Assembly: GCF_036013915.1 (NCBI RefSeq)
Contig: NZ_CP107899.1
Span: 558,001-622,000 of the forward strand
Reading direction: 5' to 3'
Length of the DNA stretch: 64,000 bases
From: Streptomyces sp. NBC_00464
GTDB taxonomy: Bacteria; Actinomycetota; Actinomycetes; Streptomycetales; Streptomycetaceae
Shown here: positions 51,047 to 60,450 of the stretch, in pieces
How the letters are laid out: each line of letters opens with the position of its first letter
Numbering within the stretch: the first letter of the stretch is position 1
Translations under genes and position numbers: made by a program
The notes under the pieces: model-generated
The model's input: only the letters and a program-made list of their open reading frames with translations
The model's database searches: none
What the model was told of the DNA's origin: nothing

Positions 51047-54000
51047 TCAGCCCGGAAGTCCGGCCGTGACGACCTTCGTCGAGCCGCCGTCCGTCGTGTC
51101 CATGGCGTAGAACGCGACCTCGCCCCGGTTGTTCACCCCGATGCCCTCAGTGGGCACCCAGTGGTGGGTGTCCACCATCGCTCCGAGGTCGTACATCCGG
51201 CCCTGCGGGTCCCAGACCACGGCGGTCGTGACATCGGGCTCCAGTTCGGCGGTGCCGACGATCCAGCCGGCCTCGTTGACCTGGATAGCGTCCGCGTCGA
51301 AACCGAAGTCGGGCAGCCGGGTCATGGCGCCGCCCGGCTTCAGGACGAACGCGTCGTGACCACTGGTGCCGACGACCGTGCCGGCCTCGTTGATGTCCCG
51401 GGCGGAACTGTCGCTCATCCCCGGCAGCGTCCCGAGGTCGGTGACCGTCCCGTCCGGCGTCCATCGGACGGCCCGGCGCTGGCCGTCCTTCTGGGAGTGC
51501 CCGACAACCACTCCGGCGTTGTTCAGGGCGAGCGGTTCGGTGAGGCTGCGCTGGGACGGCGTCAGGTGGGGCAGCTTCGTGAAGCCGCCGTCCTTCGTCC
51601 AGGCGAAGCCCTCGTTGACCGTGAGCTTGCGGCCGGTGGCCGGGTCGGTGACCAGGCCGGACGCGTTGCCGACGACCTTGCCGGCGTCGTTGACCGCGAA
51701 CGCCCGGTCGTACGTGTACGCCTCCCAGGTGGGTAGCGGCAGGGTGGTCAGCGTGCCGTCCGGGGCCCACACGCCGCCGCGGGTGCCGTCGGGCAGCGTC
51801 AGCTGGCCCACGGCGTAGCCCGCGGAGTCGCTCGCGCCCAGCGCGTGGCCCTCGCGGGCGCCTGCGTTGTCGAGCGCGGTGACGCCGGTCGCCGCGTCCC
51901 AGCGGATGGGCTGGGATCGGCCGGCCTGCTGCCGGGATCCGACGACCCGTCCGAGGTCGTCGAGGTCGAAGGCGACGGCGGGACCGAACGCGGCCCTGAC
52001 CTCCGCCTTCGGCTGGGTGACCGTGCCGATCAGGACGTCGGAGCTGCCGATCACGGTGTTCTCGTCGGTGACCAGGGAGAAACGTCCGACCAGGCTGCGG
52101 CCCGCCGGGGGCCTGGTCTCGGCGACGAGGCGGCCTCGGATGCCCAGCGACGCGCCGGAGGCGAGGTCGACGGGGGTGTCGTCCTCCACGCTCGCGGTGC
52201 CGAGGGAGTCGGCGAACATCGTGTCCTGGATGTCGAACTCCGTGCTGCCGGAGGGCACGCTCACCCCGGCGATCTGGAGAAAGTAGTAGCCGGGGGTCGG
52301 CTTGTCGACCGTGATCGTCTCCTCGGAGCCTCCGTTGGTGGAGGATCCGACCAGCACGCCGCTCTGGGCGACCAGGAACAGGTCGAGGTCGGCCTTGGGG
52401 TCGGACACGTTGCCCATCGACACCTCGAAGCGTGAGGCGTCGCGCGGCACCGTGATCTGCTTGCCGGTCATCTGCTGGTCGCCGACCGTGGGGTGGGCCT
52501 CCGCCAGGGCGCCCAGGGCACCGCCGGCGGCGTGGGCGCGGACGGGCGCGAAGTGGTTGACGGCGGTGACGTTCCGCTCCAGCGGGGCGTGCACTGCCGC
52601 CTCGGCGACCACGGCGGCCGGCGGGTCCAGCGTGGCGCCCTGGACGGTCGCGGTCAGCCGGTAGGGGTTCTCCAGCAGCGGTGAGGTGCGCCGGCTCTCC
52701 ACCTCGAACTCCCAGACGCCGGGCATCGGATGCTCGTACACCCGGGTGGTGGGATCGCACTCCTTCGCGTCGGAGTAGTGGGTGTAGCAGCGGCCGGCCG
52801 CGGTGTCGTCGGCCGGCATGCCCTGGGGGTCGACGGCCAGGAAGCGGGTCTGGGAACCCTCGGCGATACGGGACAGGTCGACCCGTACGGCGGTGGCTCC
52901 CTTCGGGACGGAGACGAACAGCGACCGGGTGCGGTTGCGAACGGCCTCCCCCGACGCCGTCACACGGTAGGAGGGACTCGCGGGGCGGTCCGCGACGACC
53001 ACGGTGACCAGGATCATCCGGTCGATGCCGGGGGTGGCAGGGTCGTCGACGCGCAGGACGGCGGAGTGCGCGCCGGTGGTACGGGCTCGTGCGCGCACGG
53101 GCACGACGGTGCTGTCACCCCGGTTCAGGCGGACACTCCTCGGAGCGTCGAAGGTGCCGTCGTTGCCGAGCCAGGACAGTTCGGTGAGGCTGCTGCCCGA
53201 CCCGGTGCGGGTGATCTCGACGTCGTAGGTGCGGGCCTTGCCCGTGACCTGGCCACCGTCCTGGGGCGAGCAGCGGTTGTAGACGCCCTCGCCGCTGTCG
53301 GGGGTGGCGAGCATCTGGGACAGGGCGCCGCAGACCGGAGCCTTGACGTCGTACGTGGTGGGCTCGGGCCGCTTGCCGTGGGGGTTCCTCCCGGCCAGTG
53401 TCTTCCACGCCGCGGGCACCGAGAGGAGGCCGGCTCCCTGGGCGTACGCGGGCTCCTCGTCGAGGAAGCGTGCGGAGCCCGTCAGCGCGGCACGCAGGGC
53501 GGCCGGCGTGACGTTGCCGCGACCTGTTCCGGCCGCGGCGGAGAGCAGGAGTGCGGCATCGCCCACGGCCATCGGGGAGGCCATCGAGGTGCCGTTGAAC
53601 ATGCCGTATCCCGGCGGGAGTTCGTACCCCGCCTGCGGGACGGGCGAGCCGGGCAGCCAGGTCGGTATCGAGGAGACGGCGGCGCCGGGCGCGAGCAGCG
53701 TCGGCTTCATCCCGCCGTCCTCACGCGGTCCGCGGGCGGAGAACGGGAAGAGCGCCTGGCGTGCGGTAACCCGCGAACCGTAGTCGGCCCACCAGGTCTC
53801 CCGGCTGACCGAGGCACCGACGCTGACGACGCGGCCGGCCACGGACGGGTCCCCGACGGTGTTCATGCCGGGACCGTCGTTGCCGGCGGAGACGAAGATC
53901 TGCACGCCGTACTCGTCGATGAGCCGGTCGTAGAGCACCGCGCGGACGTTCTGGCCGTCGTTGAGGGCCGGCAGGCCGCCGACGGACAGGTTGACGACAT

Positions 54001-55339
54001 CGACGTGCTTGTTCACGACGGCGTCGATCATGCCCTCGACCAGGGCGTAGGAGGTGCAGCCGGAGCTGAACATGCAGACCCGCTCGGACACGATGCGGGC
54101 GCCGGGCGCGGCGCCGTTCATCTTCCCGCCGAACAGACCGTGCCCGGCGGCGATACCGGCCACGTGCGTGCCGTGAGCGCCGGAGACGATGCCGATGTTC
54201 ACGAAGTCGCCGGTCTTGCCGGTGCTGGTGCCGCCGCGCGGGGAAAGGTCGACGTCGTCGCGGTACTCGACGGTGAAGGGCAGCGACTCGGCTACGGGAG
54301 TGGCCGGGTCGTCGGTGCCGAAGCGGGCCATGGTGCCGCTCTCGGCGTACGGCCGCACGGTCTCGTCCGCTTCGAAGGAGTGGTCGAGATCGGTGTCGAC
54401 CCAGATGGTGTGGTCGGCCTTGCGGTACAGGACGCCGAAGCTGTCCGTGTAGTCGCCGTCGCGGTTGACGTCGCCGCCCAGCTCGCTGCCCCAGGTGCCG
54501 CTCTCCTTGAACACCTGGAACTGGAAGGCGCCTTCGGGGGCGGTCCAGCCGACACCGCCGCTGGAGAAGGACGGGCCGGTGACCTTGGTGCGCATCTCCA
54601 GCCAGGTCGGGTCCTGGTCCGTCACGGGGTCGGTGGCGGTGACCCAGTCGGCGATCTTCGGGGTGCCGGTCGTGGTGGTCCGCAGCGCAGGGTGGCTCGC
54701 GTCCACGCCGGTGTCGAGGATGCCGACGGTGACACCGCGGCCGTCCCAGTCCGGGTGGTCCTCGACGAAGTCGACGGCGCCGGTGTCGGCCGTCGGCAGG
54801 TAGGGGTTGGCGGCGGGCGTGCCCTTGCCGGGCGCGGCCGCGGGCTTGCCGGCGGCGGGGGCCTTCCGGTCTGCCGCCGTGACGGGGGACGGGTCCGGAA
54901 GGTCGAAGGTCTCGCCGAGGTCGATCGCTTCGACGCTGCCGAGAGCCGCCAGTTTCTCGGCCTTCTCCGTCGGCACGGTCGCGCGTACGTAGCCGAGCCG
55001 GTCGTCCGACGTCGCGACGTGTGCGCCCAGCCCGGCGAGGTCGGCACGGAGCTGTGCGGTGCGGCCCTCGGGCGCGGCAAGCAGGACGGTGACCGTCTTC
55101 TCCTTGCCGGACCGTGCCTTCTGCAGCAGGGTGCGGTCGTGGGAGCCGAGCTTGTCGTGCCGGACGTCCTTGGGTACGTCGGCCTTCCGGGCCCCGAGCG
55201 GGTGCGGGATCTTCGCGGCCGGGGCGGGTGGCGCGGCGTGGGCGAGCGGGCCGGACAGGCTCAGCAGCGAGCCTGCCAGGGCGGCCGTGAGGGCGAAGGC
55301 GGTGAGCCTTCGCCCTCGGGAGGCGGTGTGTGGTCGCAC
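51047..55339 (-). CDS. Secreted subtilisin-family (S8) protease with HAF repeats
   Basis: A 1,430-residue exported protein. Signal peptide to about residue 36 (GPLAHA-AP), an I9-like prodomain (about 80-150), then an S8 domain with Asp209 (GILDTGVDASH), His392 (GAHGTHVAGIAAG) and Ser585 (NGTSMASPM). A long insertion separates Asp and His (about 180 residues). Beta-rich, PPC-like modules follow, and from about 1090 to the end there are repeated units of the HAF type (NDAGKVVGNASG, NNAGVVVGHSQK, NEAGTVVGTSG, NNRGEVAFYAM). GTG 55339 with GAGGGA upstream is preferred to longer starts. Likely an extracellular nutrient or processing protease. Confidence 0.88.
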   Translation of the reverse strand: MRPHTASRGRRLTAFALTAALAGSLLSLSGPLAHAAPPAPAAKIPHPLGARKADVPKDVRHDKLGSHDRTLLQKARSGKEKTVTVLLAAPEGRTAQLRADLAGLGAHVATSDDRLGYVRATVPTEKAEKLAALGSVEAIDLGETFDLPDPSPVTAADRKAPAAGKPAAAPGKGTPAANPYLPTADTGAVDFVEDHPDWDGRGVTVGILDTGVDASHPALRTTTTGTPKIADWVTATDPVTDQDPTWLEMRTKVTGPSFSSGGVGWTAPEGAFQFQVFKESGTWGSELGGDVNRDGDYTDSFGVLYRKADHTIWVDTDLDHSFEADETVRPYAESGTMARFGTDDPATPVAESLPFTVEYRDDVDLSPRGGTSTGKTGDFVNIGIVSGAHGTHVAGIAAGHGLFGGKMNGAAPGARIVSERVCMFSSGCTSYALVEGMIDAVVNKHVDVVNLSVGGLPALNDGQNVRAVLYDRLIDEYGVQIFVSAGNDGPGMNTVGDPSVAGRVVSVGASVSRETWWADYGSRVTARQALFPFSARGPREDGGMKPTLLAPGAAVSSIPTWLPGSPVPQAGYELPPGYGMFNGTSMASPMAVGDAALLLSAAAGTGRGNVTPAALRAALTGSARFLDEEPAYAQGAGLLSVPAAWKTLAGRNPHGKRPEPTTYDVKAPVCGALSQMLATPDSGEGVYNRCSPQDGGQVTGKARTYDVEITRTGSGSSLTELSWLGNDGTFDAPRSVRLNRGDSTVVPVRARARTTGAHSAVLRVDDPATPGIDRMILVTVVVADRPASPSYRVTASGEAVRNRTRSLFVSVPKGATAVRVDLSRIAEGSQTRFLAVDPQGMPADDTAAGRCYTHYSDAKECDPTTRVYEHPMPGVWEFEVESRRTSPLLENPYRLTATVQGATLDPPAAVVAEAAVHAPLERNVTAVNHFAPVRAHAAGGALGALAEAHPTVGDQQMTGKQITVPRDASRFEVSMGNVSDPKADLDLFLVAQSGVLVGSSTNGGSEETITVDKPTPGYYFLQIAGVSVPSGSTEFDIQDTMFADSLGTASVEDDTPVDLASGASLGIRGRLVAETRPPAGRSLVGRFSLVTDENTVIGSSDVLIGTVTQPKAEVRAAFGPAVAFDLDDLGRVVGSRQQAGRSQPIRWDAATGVTALDNAGAREGHALGASDSAGYAVGQLTLPDGTRGGVWAPDGTLTTLPLPTWEAYTYDRAFAVNDAGKVVGNASGLVTDPATGRKLTVNEGFAWTKDGGFTKLPHLTPSQRSLTEPLALNNAGVVVGHSQKDGQRRAVRWTPDGTVTDLGTLPGMSDSSARDINEAGTVVGTSGHDAFVLKPGGAMTRLPDFGFDADAIQVNEAGWIVGTAELEPDVTTAVVWDPQGRMYDLGAMVDTHHWVPTEGIGVNNRGEVAFYAMDTTDGGSTKVVTAGLPG

Positions 55340-55467
55340 GGTCCCTCTTTCGGTCGGTTGCGTCCCGGAAGGTCTATGGGACGAAGCCGGACCGAGGGCA
55401 GGGGATCGGGGTGGCGGGTTGTCGACATGTCGTAAGGACGCCAGCCGGAGGGAGTGTTGGCGCCTCC

Positions 55468-56307
55468 TCAGATTTCGGAGCCGTCCGTGCCGAAGTACCG
55501 ATTCAGCGGCGGCTCCTGCGCGAGTACGGCACCGATGGTGATGGCGAAGGTGAGCGCGCCGCACACCACGATCAGCCAGGACAGCAGGGTGAGGACCAGC
55601 CCCAGTGAGCCGTACTCCCCCAGAGCCCTGTTGAGTGCGCCCGGCATGTAGAGCCGGGCCGTGAGCGCGAGCGCGCTCGTGGCTGCCGCCGCCAGGAGGG
55701 CGCCCGGCAGCAGCGGCAGCCACCGGACCCGGTTGGCCAGCAGCAGGTGCTGAGTCCACAGCCACACCACCGTACTGACGAGGAAGAAGGCCGGGACGCC
55801 CAGCCACATGCCGGCCCCGAAGCCGTTACGGAGAGGTTCCTGCAGAAGCACCACGATCAGCAGCGCCAGCAGCCAGACCGCCCACCGCCAGGCCGCGATC
55901 CTGGTCCCGGCCCTCGGGAGCACCCAGGCCCGCTCGCACACCCTGGCCATGGCCCGGCTGAAGCTCGTGGCCGACACCAGAGCCACGAGCGCGCCGACGA
56001 TCCCGGTGGTCTCCCGCAGCCCTTCGGTATCGGTCCGGCCCAGGACCTGCTGCAGCTCTCCGTCGGACGGGCCGGTCAGTCCGAACATGGCCCGCAGGGA
56101 CTCACGGAGCTGGTCCCTGACGCTCTGCGGGGCGAAGGCCGCCAGAGCGAACAGGAGGGGCACCGCGGCCAGGAACGCCTGGGCGGCGAGCCGGGTGCCC
56201 GCGTCCAGCAGATTGCCGCTCACCAGTCGGCTCGTCAGCTCCGAGAGCACCGGGAACCGGCTCTCCGCCCCACTCCGGAAGCCTTGCACCCGGCTCGTCC
56301 ACGACAT
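55468..56307 (-). CDS. YihY/BrkB family membrane protein
   Basis: A 279-residue protein with six hydrophobic helices. Family marks are the N-terminal LVSGNLLDAGTRLAAQAFLAAVPLLFALAAFAP, positions about 28-60, then ATSFSRAMARVCERAWVLP, and LYMPGALNRALGEYGSLGLVLTLLSWLIVVCGALTFAI (positions 215-255, key words only). BrkB-like proteins are widespread and their transport or envelope role is not established. ATG 56307 has GGGAGGC upstream; the longer frame continues into upstream DNA with poor coding character. Confidence 0.85.
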   Translation of the reverse strand: MSWTSRVQGFRSGAESRFPVLSELTSRLVSGNLLDAGTRLAAQAFLAAVPLLFALAAFAPQSVRDQLRESLRAMFGLTGPSDGELQQVLGRTDTEGLRETTGIVGALVALVSATSFSRAMARVCERAWVLPRAGTRIAAWRWAVWLLALLIVVLLQEPLRNGFGAGMWLGVPAFFLVSTVVWLWTQHLLLANRVRWLPLLPGALLAAAATSALALTARLYMPGALNRALGEYGSLGLVLTLLSWLIVVCGALTFAITIGAVLAQEPPLNRYFGTDGSEI

Positions 56308-56552
56308 TGCGCCTCCCGTTCCCGCCCCGACCCGTCCAACCCCCATTCGACGCAACCCCGCCCTCCCGGGCCAGTCCGCTGCGCCGTACGGGGGAGCGGG
56401 ACCGGGGCTCTCCCCCTGACCGAGGGAGTCCGGCTCGCGGGAGCCGGTATACCGGAGCCGGTTCGGGGGAGGCTTCAACCTTTACCGTCCGACGCGCATC
56501 AATGGTGTGAGAGAAAGCAGTTCACGTCTTCCCACCCCGAGGATGCCCACGA

Positions 56553-57680
56553 ATGAACCGTTCCCTGCCCCGCACGGCAACCGCCCTGGCCATCGGCCTC
56601 GTCGTCTCCCTCACCACCGCGGCCTCACCCGCCTCGTCCCACACGGTGGCCTGGCACAACGTCAGCCCGGCAGCGAGCGACGGCTGTGTGCTGTTCGACG
56701 TCGAGACCGCCGGCGGGGCGACATGGGCGGTCGGCATGAGAAGCGACGCGACCACTCGCCCCTTCGCGCCGATCGCGATGCGCTGGACCGGCAGCACGTG
56801 GGAGGCGCCCCCGCAGCCCGCCGAGCACGGCCGGCTGGACGATGTCGCCGTCGGTGCGCCCGACGAGGTATGGGCTGTGGGCACCCGGAACGAACTCGCG
56901 GGTGAGGACGGCTGGGATCACGGGCGTGCGCTGCTACAGCACTGGGACGGCTCGGCATGGCGCGAAGCCGTGCTGCCCTTCCCCGAGGACGCGACCTACA
57001 CGTCCCTGTCGGCGGTGGACGTGGCCGCCGACGGCTCGGTGTGGGTGTACGGCGGCTACGCCGGCACGGGCGGGGAGTACGTGACGGTTCTCTTCCGCGG
57101 CGACGCGCGCGGGGGTGGCGACTGGACCCTCCTTCCTGCGGAAACCGCACTCACCTGGGTATCCGAGCTGAAGGCGGGGCCCGGAGGTGTCGCGTACGCG
57201 ATCGGTGACGGCGTCTCCCGCTTCGACGGCACGACGTGGACCGAGCAGCGCCTGCCCAGCGCGCTCGACGGTGCACTGTTCGACGGCATCGAGGTGCGGG
57301 CGGCGAACGACATCTGGGCCGTGGGACATCTGCCGGACGAGCTCCTGTGGCGACGTCCCGTGATCGTGCACTTCGACGGGCGGGTGTGGCGCACCGTCCG
57401 CACTCCTGCCGAGACCGGCCAGTTGTACGACGTCACCTTCGACGGCGCCGGCCGGCCGGTGGTGGTGGGAGAGACCCAGAACTCCGAGGTCAACCCGTCC
57501 GGAAGCTACGTGCTGACCCTCAACCCCCGGGGGATACTCAGCCGTTCCGAGGAGCCGCCCGGCGCCGGGTACCTCTACAGTGCCACGACCGACTCGGCAG
57601 GCCGGGTGTGGGCCGTGGGCGGCGCTGCCGGTGCGGAGGCCGGGACATCCCCCTCGGCGTACGCCGGAATCCGGGGCTGA
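56553..57680 (+). CDS. Secreted propeller-like protein
   Basis: A 375-residue exported protein. The signal peptide MNRSLPRTATALAIGLVVSLTTAASPAS has a cleavage site near residue 29. The rest is a run of repeats of roughly 45 residues built on WAVG: TWAVGMRSD, VWAVGTRNE, VWVYGGYAG, IWAVGHLPD and VWAVGGAAG. That is the pattern of a six/seven-bladed beta-propeller of the sorbosone-/galactose-oxidase-like surface. No catalytic residues are recognised. Divergent from the BrkB gene, it ends at a terminator shared with the GerMN lipoprotein gene. Confidence 0.72.
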   Translation: MNRSLPRTATALAIGLVVSLTTAASPASSHTVAWHNVSPAASDGCVLFDVETAGGATWAVGMRSDATTRPFAPIAMRWTGSTWEAPPQPAEHGRLDDVAVGAPDEVWAVGTRNELAGEDGWDHGRALLQHWDGSAWREAVLPFPEDATYTSLSAVDVAADGSVWVYGGYAGTGGEYVTVLFRGDARGGGDWTLLPAETALTWVSELKAGPGGVAYAIGDGVSRFDGTTWTEQRLPSALDGALFDGIEVRAANDIWAVGHLPDELLWRRPVIVHFDGRVWRTVRTPAETGQLYDVTFDGAGRPVVVGETQNSEVNPSGSYVLTLNPRGILSRSEEPPGAGYLYSATTDSAGRVWAVGGAAGAEAGTSPSAYAGIRG

Positions 57681-57697
57681 GTCCGCAGGTCGCGTTC

Positions 57698-57740
57698 CGG
57701 CGCTCCGGACCGAACACGGGCAAGCCGTGCCGGAGCGCCG
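57698..57740. terminator. Bidirectional terminator hairpin
   Basis: Perfect 11-base arms CGGCGCTCCGG / CCGGAGCGCCG (57698-57708, 57730-57740) between the stops of the secreted propeller-like gene and the GerMN lipoprotein gene. Loop of 21 bases. Confidence 0.78.
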
Positions 57741-58274
57741 TCAGACGGCGCAGTGGGCCGGCCCGATGACGCCGTCGGTGCCGGTCACCGTCACCGCCTC
57801 GCTCCGGTCGGCGGTCCGGGCCTGGGCGGCGGTGCAGATGAGCTGCTGGCGCGCGGGTTCGGACAGCATGTTGACCGGGGCGTCCATCCGGACCTGCACT
57901 CCCTGAGCGCTCAGTTCGACGCTCACCTTCACCCGTCCGTCCGGCAGTTCCGAACGAAGACCGGCGTCCCGTTCCGAGCGGGAGGGGCCCGCGAAGAGCA
58001 TGTCGAGGGCCCTGACCGCCCTGGCGGGCGACTGTTCCCCACCCGAACCCGACCCGGCGCCTTCGTCCCACGGCCCGGCGTCGCGTACAACCGGCATCGG
58101 CCGGGCCGCCGTCGACGAGGACACGAAGTACAGGACCGTCCCCAGCTGTCCGGCCGGCACGACCTGAACGAGCGCCGGTTCGCCGGCCTCGACGACATCC
58201 GTTGCCCGGATGCCGCATCCCGCGGCCAGCAGCGCGAGGGGCATGAGCGCGCCGAGCACGCGCCCGCTTCTCAT
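57741..58274 (-). CDS. GerMN-domain lipoprotein
   Basis: A 177-residue lipoprotein with lipobox LLAAGC (Cys20). The mature region contains VLYFVSSSTAARPMPVVRD, ARAVRALDMLFAGPSRSER and GLRSELPDGRVKVSVELS, typical of GerMN/sporulation and LpqB-like domains. It ends with CAV. The ATG overlaps the sensor kinase stop by four bases, so it is made together with the two-component system, probably as an extracytoplasmic sensor partner. This resembles, in miniature, the MtrAB-LpqB arrangement. Confidence 0.82.
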   Translation of the reverse strand: MRSGRVLGALMPLALLAAGCGIRATDVVEAGEPALVQVVPAGQLGTVLYFVSSSTAARPMPVVRDAGPWDEGAGSGSGGEQSPARAVRALDMLFAGPSRSERDAGLRSELPDGRVKVSVELSAQGVQVRMDAPVNMLSEPARQQLICTAAQARTADRSEAVTVTGTDGVIGPAHCAV

Positions 58275-59707
58275 TCCCCCTCCAGCGGCAGCTCGACGGT
58301 GAACACCGCGCCTCCCGCAGGCGCGTTCGCGGCATGGACCGTGCCGCCGTGCAGCCTGACGTTCTCCCGGGTGATCGCCAGGCCCAGTCCGCTCCCCGTC
58401 GACCGTGTGCGCGCGGCGTCGGCCTTGTAGAAGCGGTCGAAGATGTGCGGGAGTACCGCGGCGTCGATGCCCGGGCCGCTGTCCTCGACCTCCGTCACCA
58501 GCCGGGCCATCCCGTCCCGCTGCCCGGTCCGCAGGCGTACGGTGACGGGCTCGGTGCCGTGCCGCAATGCGTTGCCGACCAGGTTGGCGACGACCACGTC
58601 GAATCGGCGCGGGTCGAGCACCGCCCTTACGCCGTCGGGAAGTTCGGTACGGACGCGTTGGTCCCAGTGACGGGCCTGGAGGGTCTTGCGGATGGTCTCG
58701 GCCACGTCGACCTCGTCGCTGTGGAGATCGATGGCACCGGCGTCGAAGCGGGAGATCTCCATGAGGTCCTCGACGAGCGTGGCGAGCTTCCCGGTCTCCG
58801 CGCTGATCAGCCGGACGGCCGCCGCGGTGTCGGGGAGCAGCCCGGCGGCGTCCTCGTCGAGCACCTCGGTGACGGCGAGCATGCCGGCGAGCGGGGTGCG
58901 CAGTTCGTGCGAGACGTCCGAGGCAAAGCGCCGGGCCCGTTCCTCGGCCTGGCGGAGCTCGTCGACGGACTCCTGGAGCTTGGTCGACGACTCGTTGAAC
59001 GTCCAGGCCAGTTCGGCGATCTCGTCGGAGCCGCGGACCGCGATCCGGGTATGGAGTTCGCCCCGGCCGATGCCGGCGGCGGCGCGGCGCAGTTCGCGTA
59101 CCGGGCGCAGGACGCTGCGCGCGGCGAGCAGGGCGGGGACCAGGGCGATGAGCAGGGCGGGCAGGGCGCCGTCGCGGGCCGCGGTGACCATGGCGGCTAC
59201 GTTGGCCTCCTCGGTGGCGAGCGGCATCACGGCGTAGAGGACGAGGCCGGTGGGCTGGCGGCCGTCGCCGCGGTTGAAGAAGGTCGGCATGCCGACGGTC
59301 AGCCAGGGTTTGCCGTCCTTGACCACCCGTTGGAACGAGCCGTGGCTGTTGTTCCGGGCCGCCGCCCGCAGCGCCGCCGTGATCACGGTGGAGGTCGGCC
59401 GGTCCGAGGAGGAGACCCGCAGGTCCCCGTACTCGGCGAAGACGGTCCAGGTGTGCGACTTGCCGTCGCGGGCCAGGGAGAGGCAGGTGTCCCGCAGTCC
59501 GACCGGGTCCGGTGGAAGGTCTACACCCCGGGCGCTGATCCGGTCGCGGAACTGGGCGACGGCGGTGTCCTGCGCCTGCTGCAGGATCGCGGAGCGGGCC
59601 TCGCGGTAGGTCAGGGTCGCGGTGGTGGCGGCGCTGACGGCGGCGACGAACAGGAACGCGGCTATGAGCCGAGTGCGCAGGCCGAACCGGGCGGCGAACA
59701 GTCTCAT
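58271..59707 (-). CDS. Sensor histidine kinase
   Basis: A 478-residue OmpR-class kinase. A first helix (about 12-33), an extracytoplasmic domain of about 145 residues, a second helix (about 180-200), HAMP (200-252), and HisKA with His267 in SDVSHELRTPL. The N-box NLVGNALRHG, G1 DSGPGID and G2 GSGLGLAI follow. The large outer domain suggests direct sensing of an external signal, possibly with the GerMN lipoprotein. ATG 59707 overlaps the response-regulator stop; the longer frame is inside that gene. Confidence 0.92.
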   Translation of the reverse strand: MRLFAARFGLRTRLIAAFLFVAAVSAATTATLTYREARSAILQQAQDTAVAQFRDRISARGVDLPPDPVGLRDTCLSLARDGKSHTWTVFAEYGDLRVSSSDRPTSTVITAALRAAARNNSHGSFQRVVKDGKPWLTVGMPTFFNRGDGRQPTGLVLYAVMPLATEEANVAAMVTAARDGALPALLIALVPALLAARSVLRPVRELRRAAAGIGRGELHTRIAVRGSDEIAELAWTFNESSTKLQESVDELRQAEERARRFASDVSHELRTPLAGMLAVTEVLDEDAAGLLPDTAAAVRLISAETGKLATLVEDLMEISRFDAGAIDLHSDEVDVAETIRKTLQARHWDQRVRTELPDGVRAVLDPRRFDVVVANLVGNALRHGTEPVTVRLRTGQRDGMARLVTEVEDSGPGIDAAVLPHIFDRFYKADAARTRSTGSGLGLAITRENVRLHGGTVHAANAPAGGAVFTVELPLEGE

Positions 59708-60387
59708 CCGACGGGGCCGAAGCGGTAGCCGAAGCCACGGACGGTCTGGATGTAGCGGGGGTTGCCCGCCACGTCCTCGATCTTCTGCCGCAGCCTGCGC
59801 ACACACGCGTCGACCAGCCGGGCGTCCCCGTGGTAGCTGTGCTCCCACACGTATTCGAGGAGCTGCTGGCGGCTGAAGACCTGCTCGGGCGAGGCCGACA
59901 GATGAAGCAGCAGCTTCAGTTCGGAGGGGGCGAGCAGTATCCGCTCCCCCGTCTTCGAGACGGCGAGGCCGACTCGGTCGACGGTCAGTGCGCCGTGGGT
60001 CTCGACGCCGCCGCGCCCGGCGGGTTCGGCGAGCCGTCGCAGCACCGCGCGGATCCTGGCCTCTATGACCTCGGTACGGGCGGGCTTGACGATGTAGTCG
60101 TCGGCGCCGGCCTCCAGTCCCACGACCACGTCGAAGTCGTCGCCGCGCGCGGTGAGCATGATGATCGGCAGCTGGCTGGTCTCGCGGATGCGGCGGCAGA
60201 CCTGGACGCCGTTCATCCCCGGCAGCATGAGGTCGAGCAGGACGAGTTCGGGCCGGAAGTCGTCCAGGGCGGCCAGTCCCGCCTCGCCCGTTCCGACGGT
60301 CCGCATCTCGTGCCCGCGCCTGCGCAGCCCCAGCTCGACCCCTTCCCGTACGGAGGGGTCGTCTTCGATCAGCAGCACGCGAGGCAT
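59704..60387 (-). CDS. OmpR/PhoB family response regulator
   Basis: A 227-residue protein with receiver phospho-acceptor Asp52 in VLLDLMLPGMNG, acidic pair in IEDDPS, and the Lys in YIVKPART. The winged helix (about 130-223) has SELKLLLHL, SRQQLLEYVWEHSYHGDARLVDACVRRLRQKIED (recognition helix in the middle) and IQTVRGFGYRFG. First gene of the operon RR-kinase-GerMN lipoprotein. Reminiscent of AfsQ1/CseB in outline, but not close enough to name. Confidence 0.93.
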   Translation of the reverse strand: MPRVLLIEDDPSVREGVELGLRRRGHEMRTVGTGEAGLAALDDFRPELVLLDLMLPGMNGVQVCRRIRETSQLPIIMLTARGDDFDVVVGLEAGADDYIVKPARTEVIEARIRAVLRRLAEPAGRGGVETHGALTVDRVGLAVSKTGERILLAPSELKLLLHLSASPEQVFSRQQLLEYVWEHSYHGDARLVDACVRRLRQKIEDVAGNPRYIQTVRGFGYRFGPVG

Positions 60388-60450
60388 GGCGTCAGTATCC
60401 CAGCGATCAAGGAGTGGATTCGGAAGTGTGAGCGGTCCGGGCGCGCTGTC

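Noticed and set aside
57741..60387. CseABC or AfsQ1/Q2 system
   Set aside because: The regulator resembles both only in general features. No sigE or sigQ gene is adjacent, and the lipoprotein is of GerMN type.
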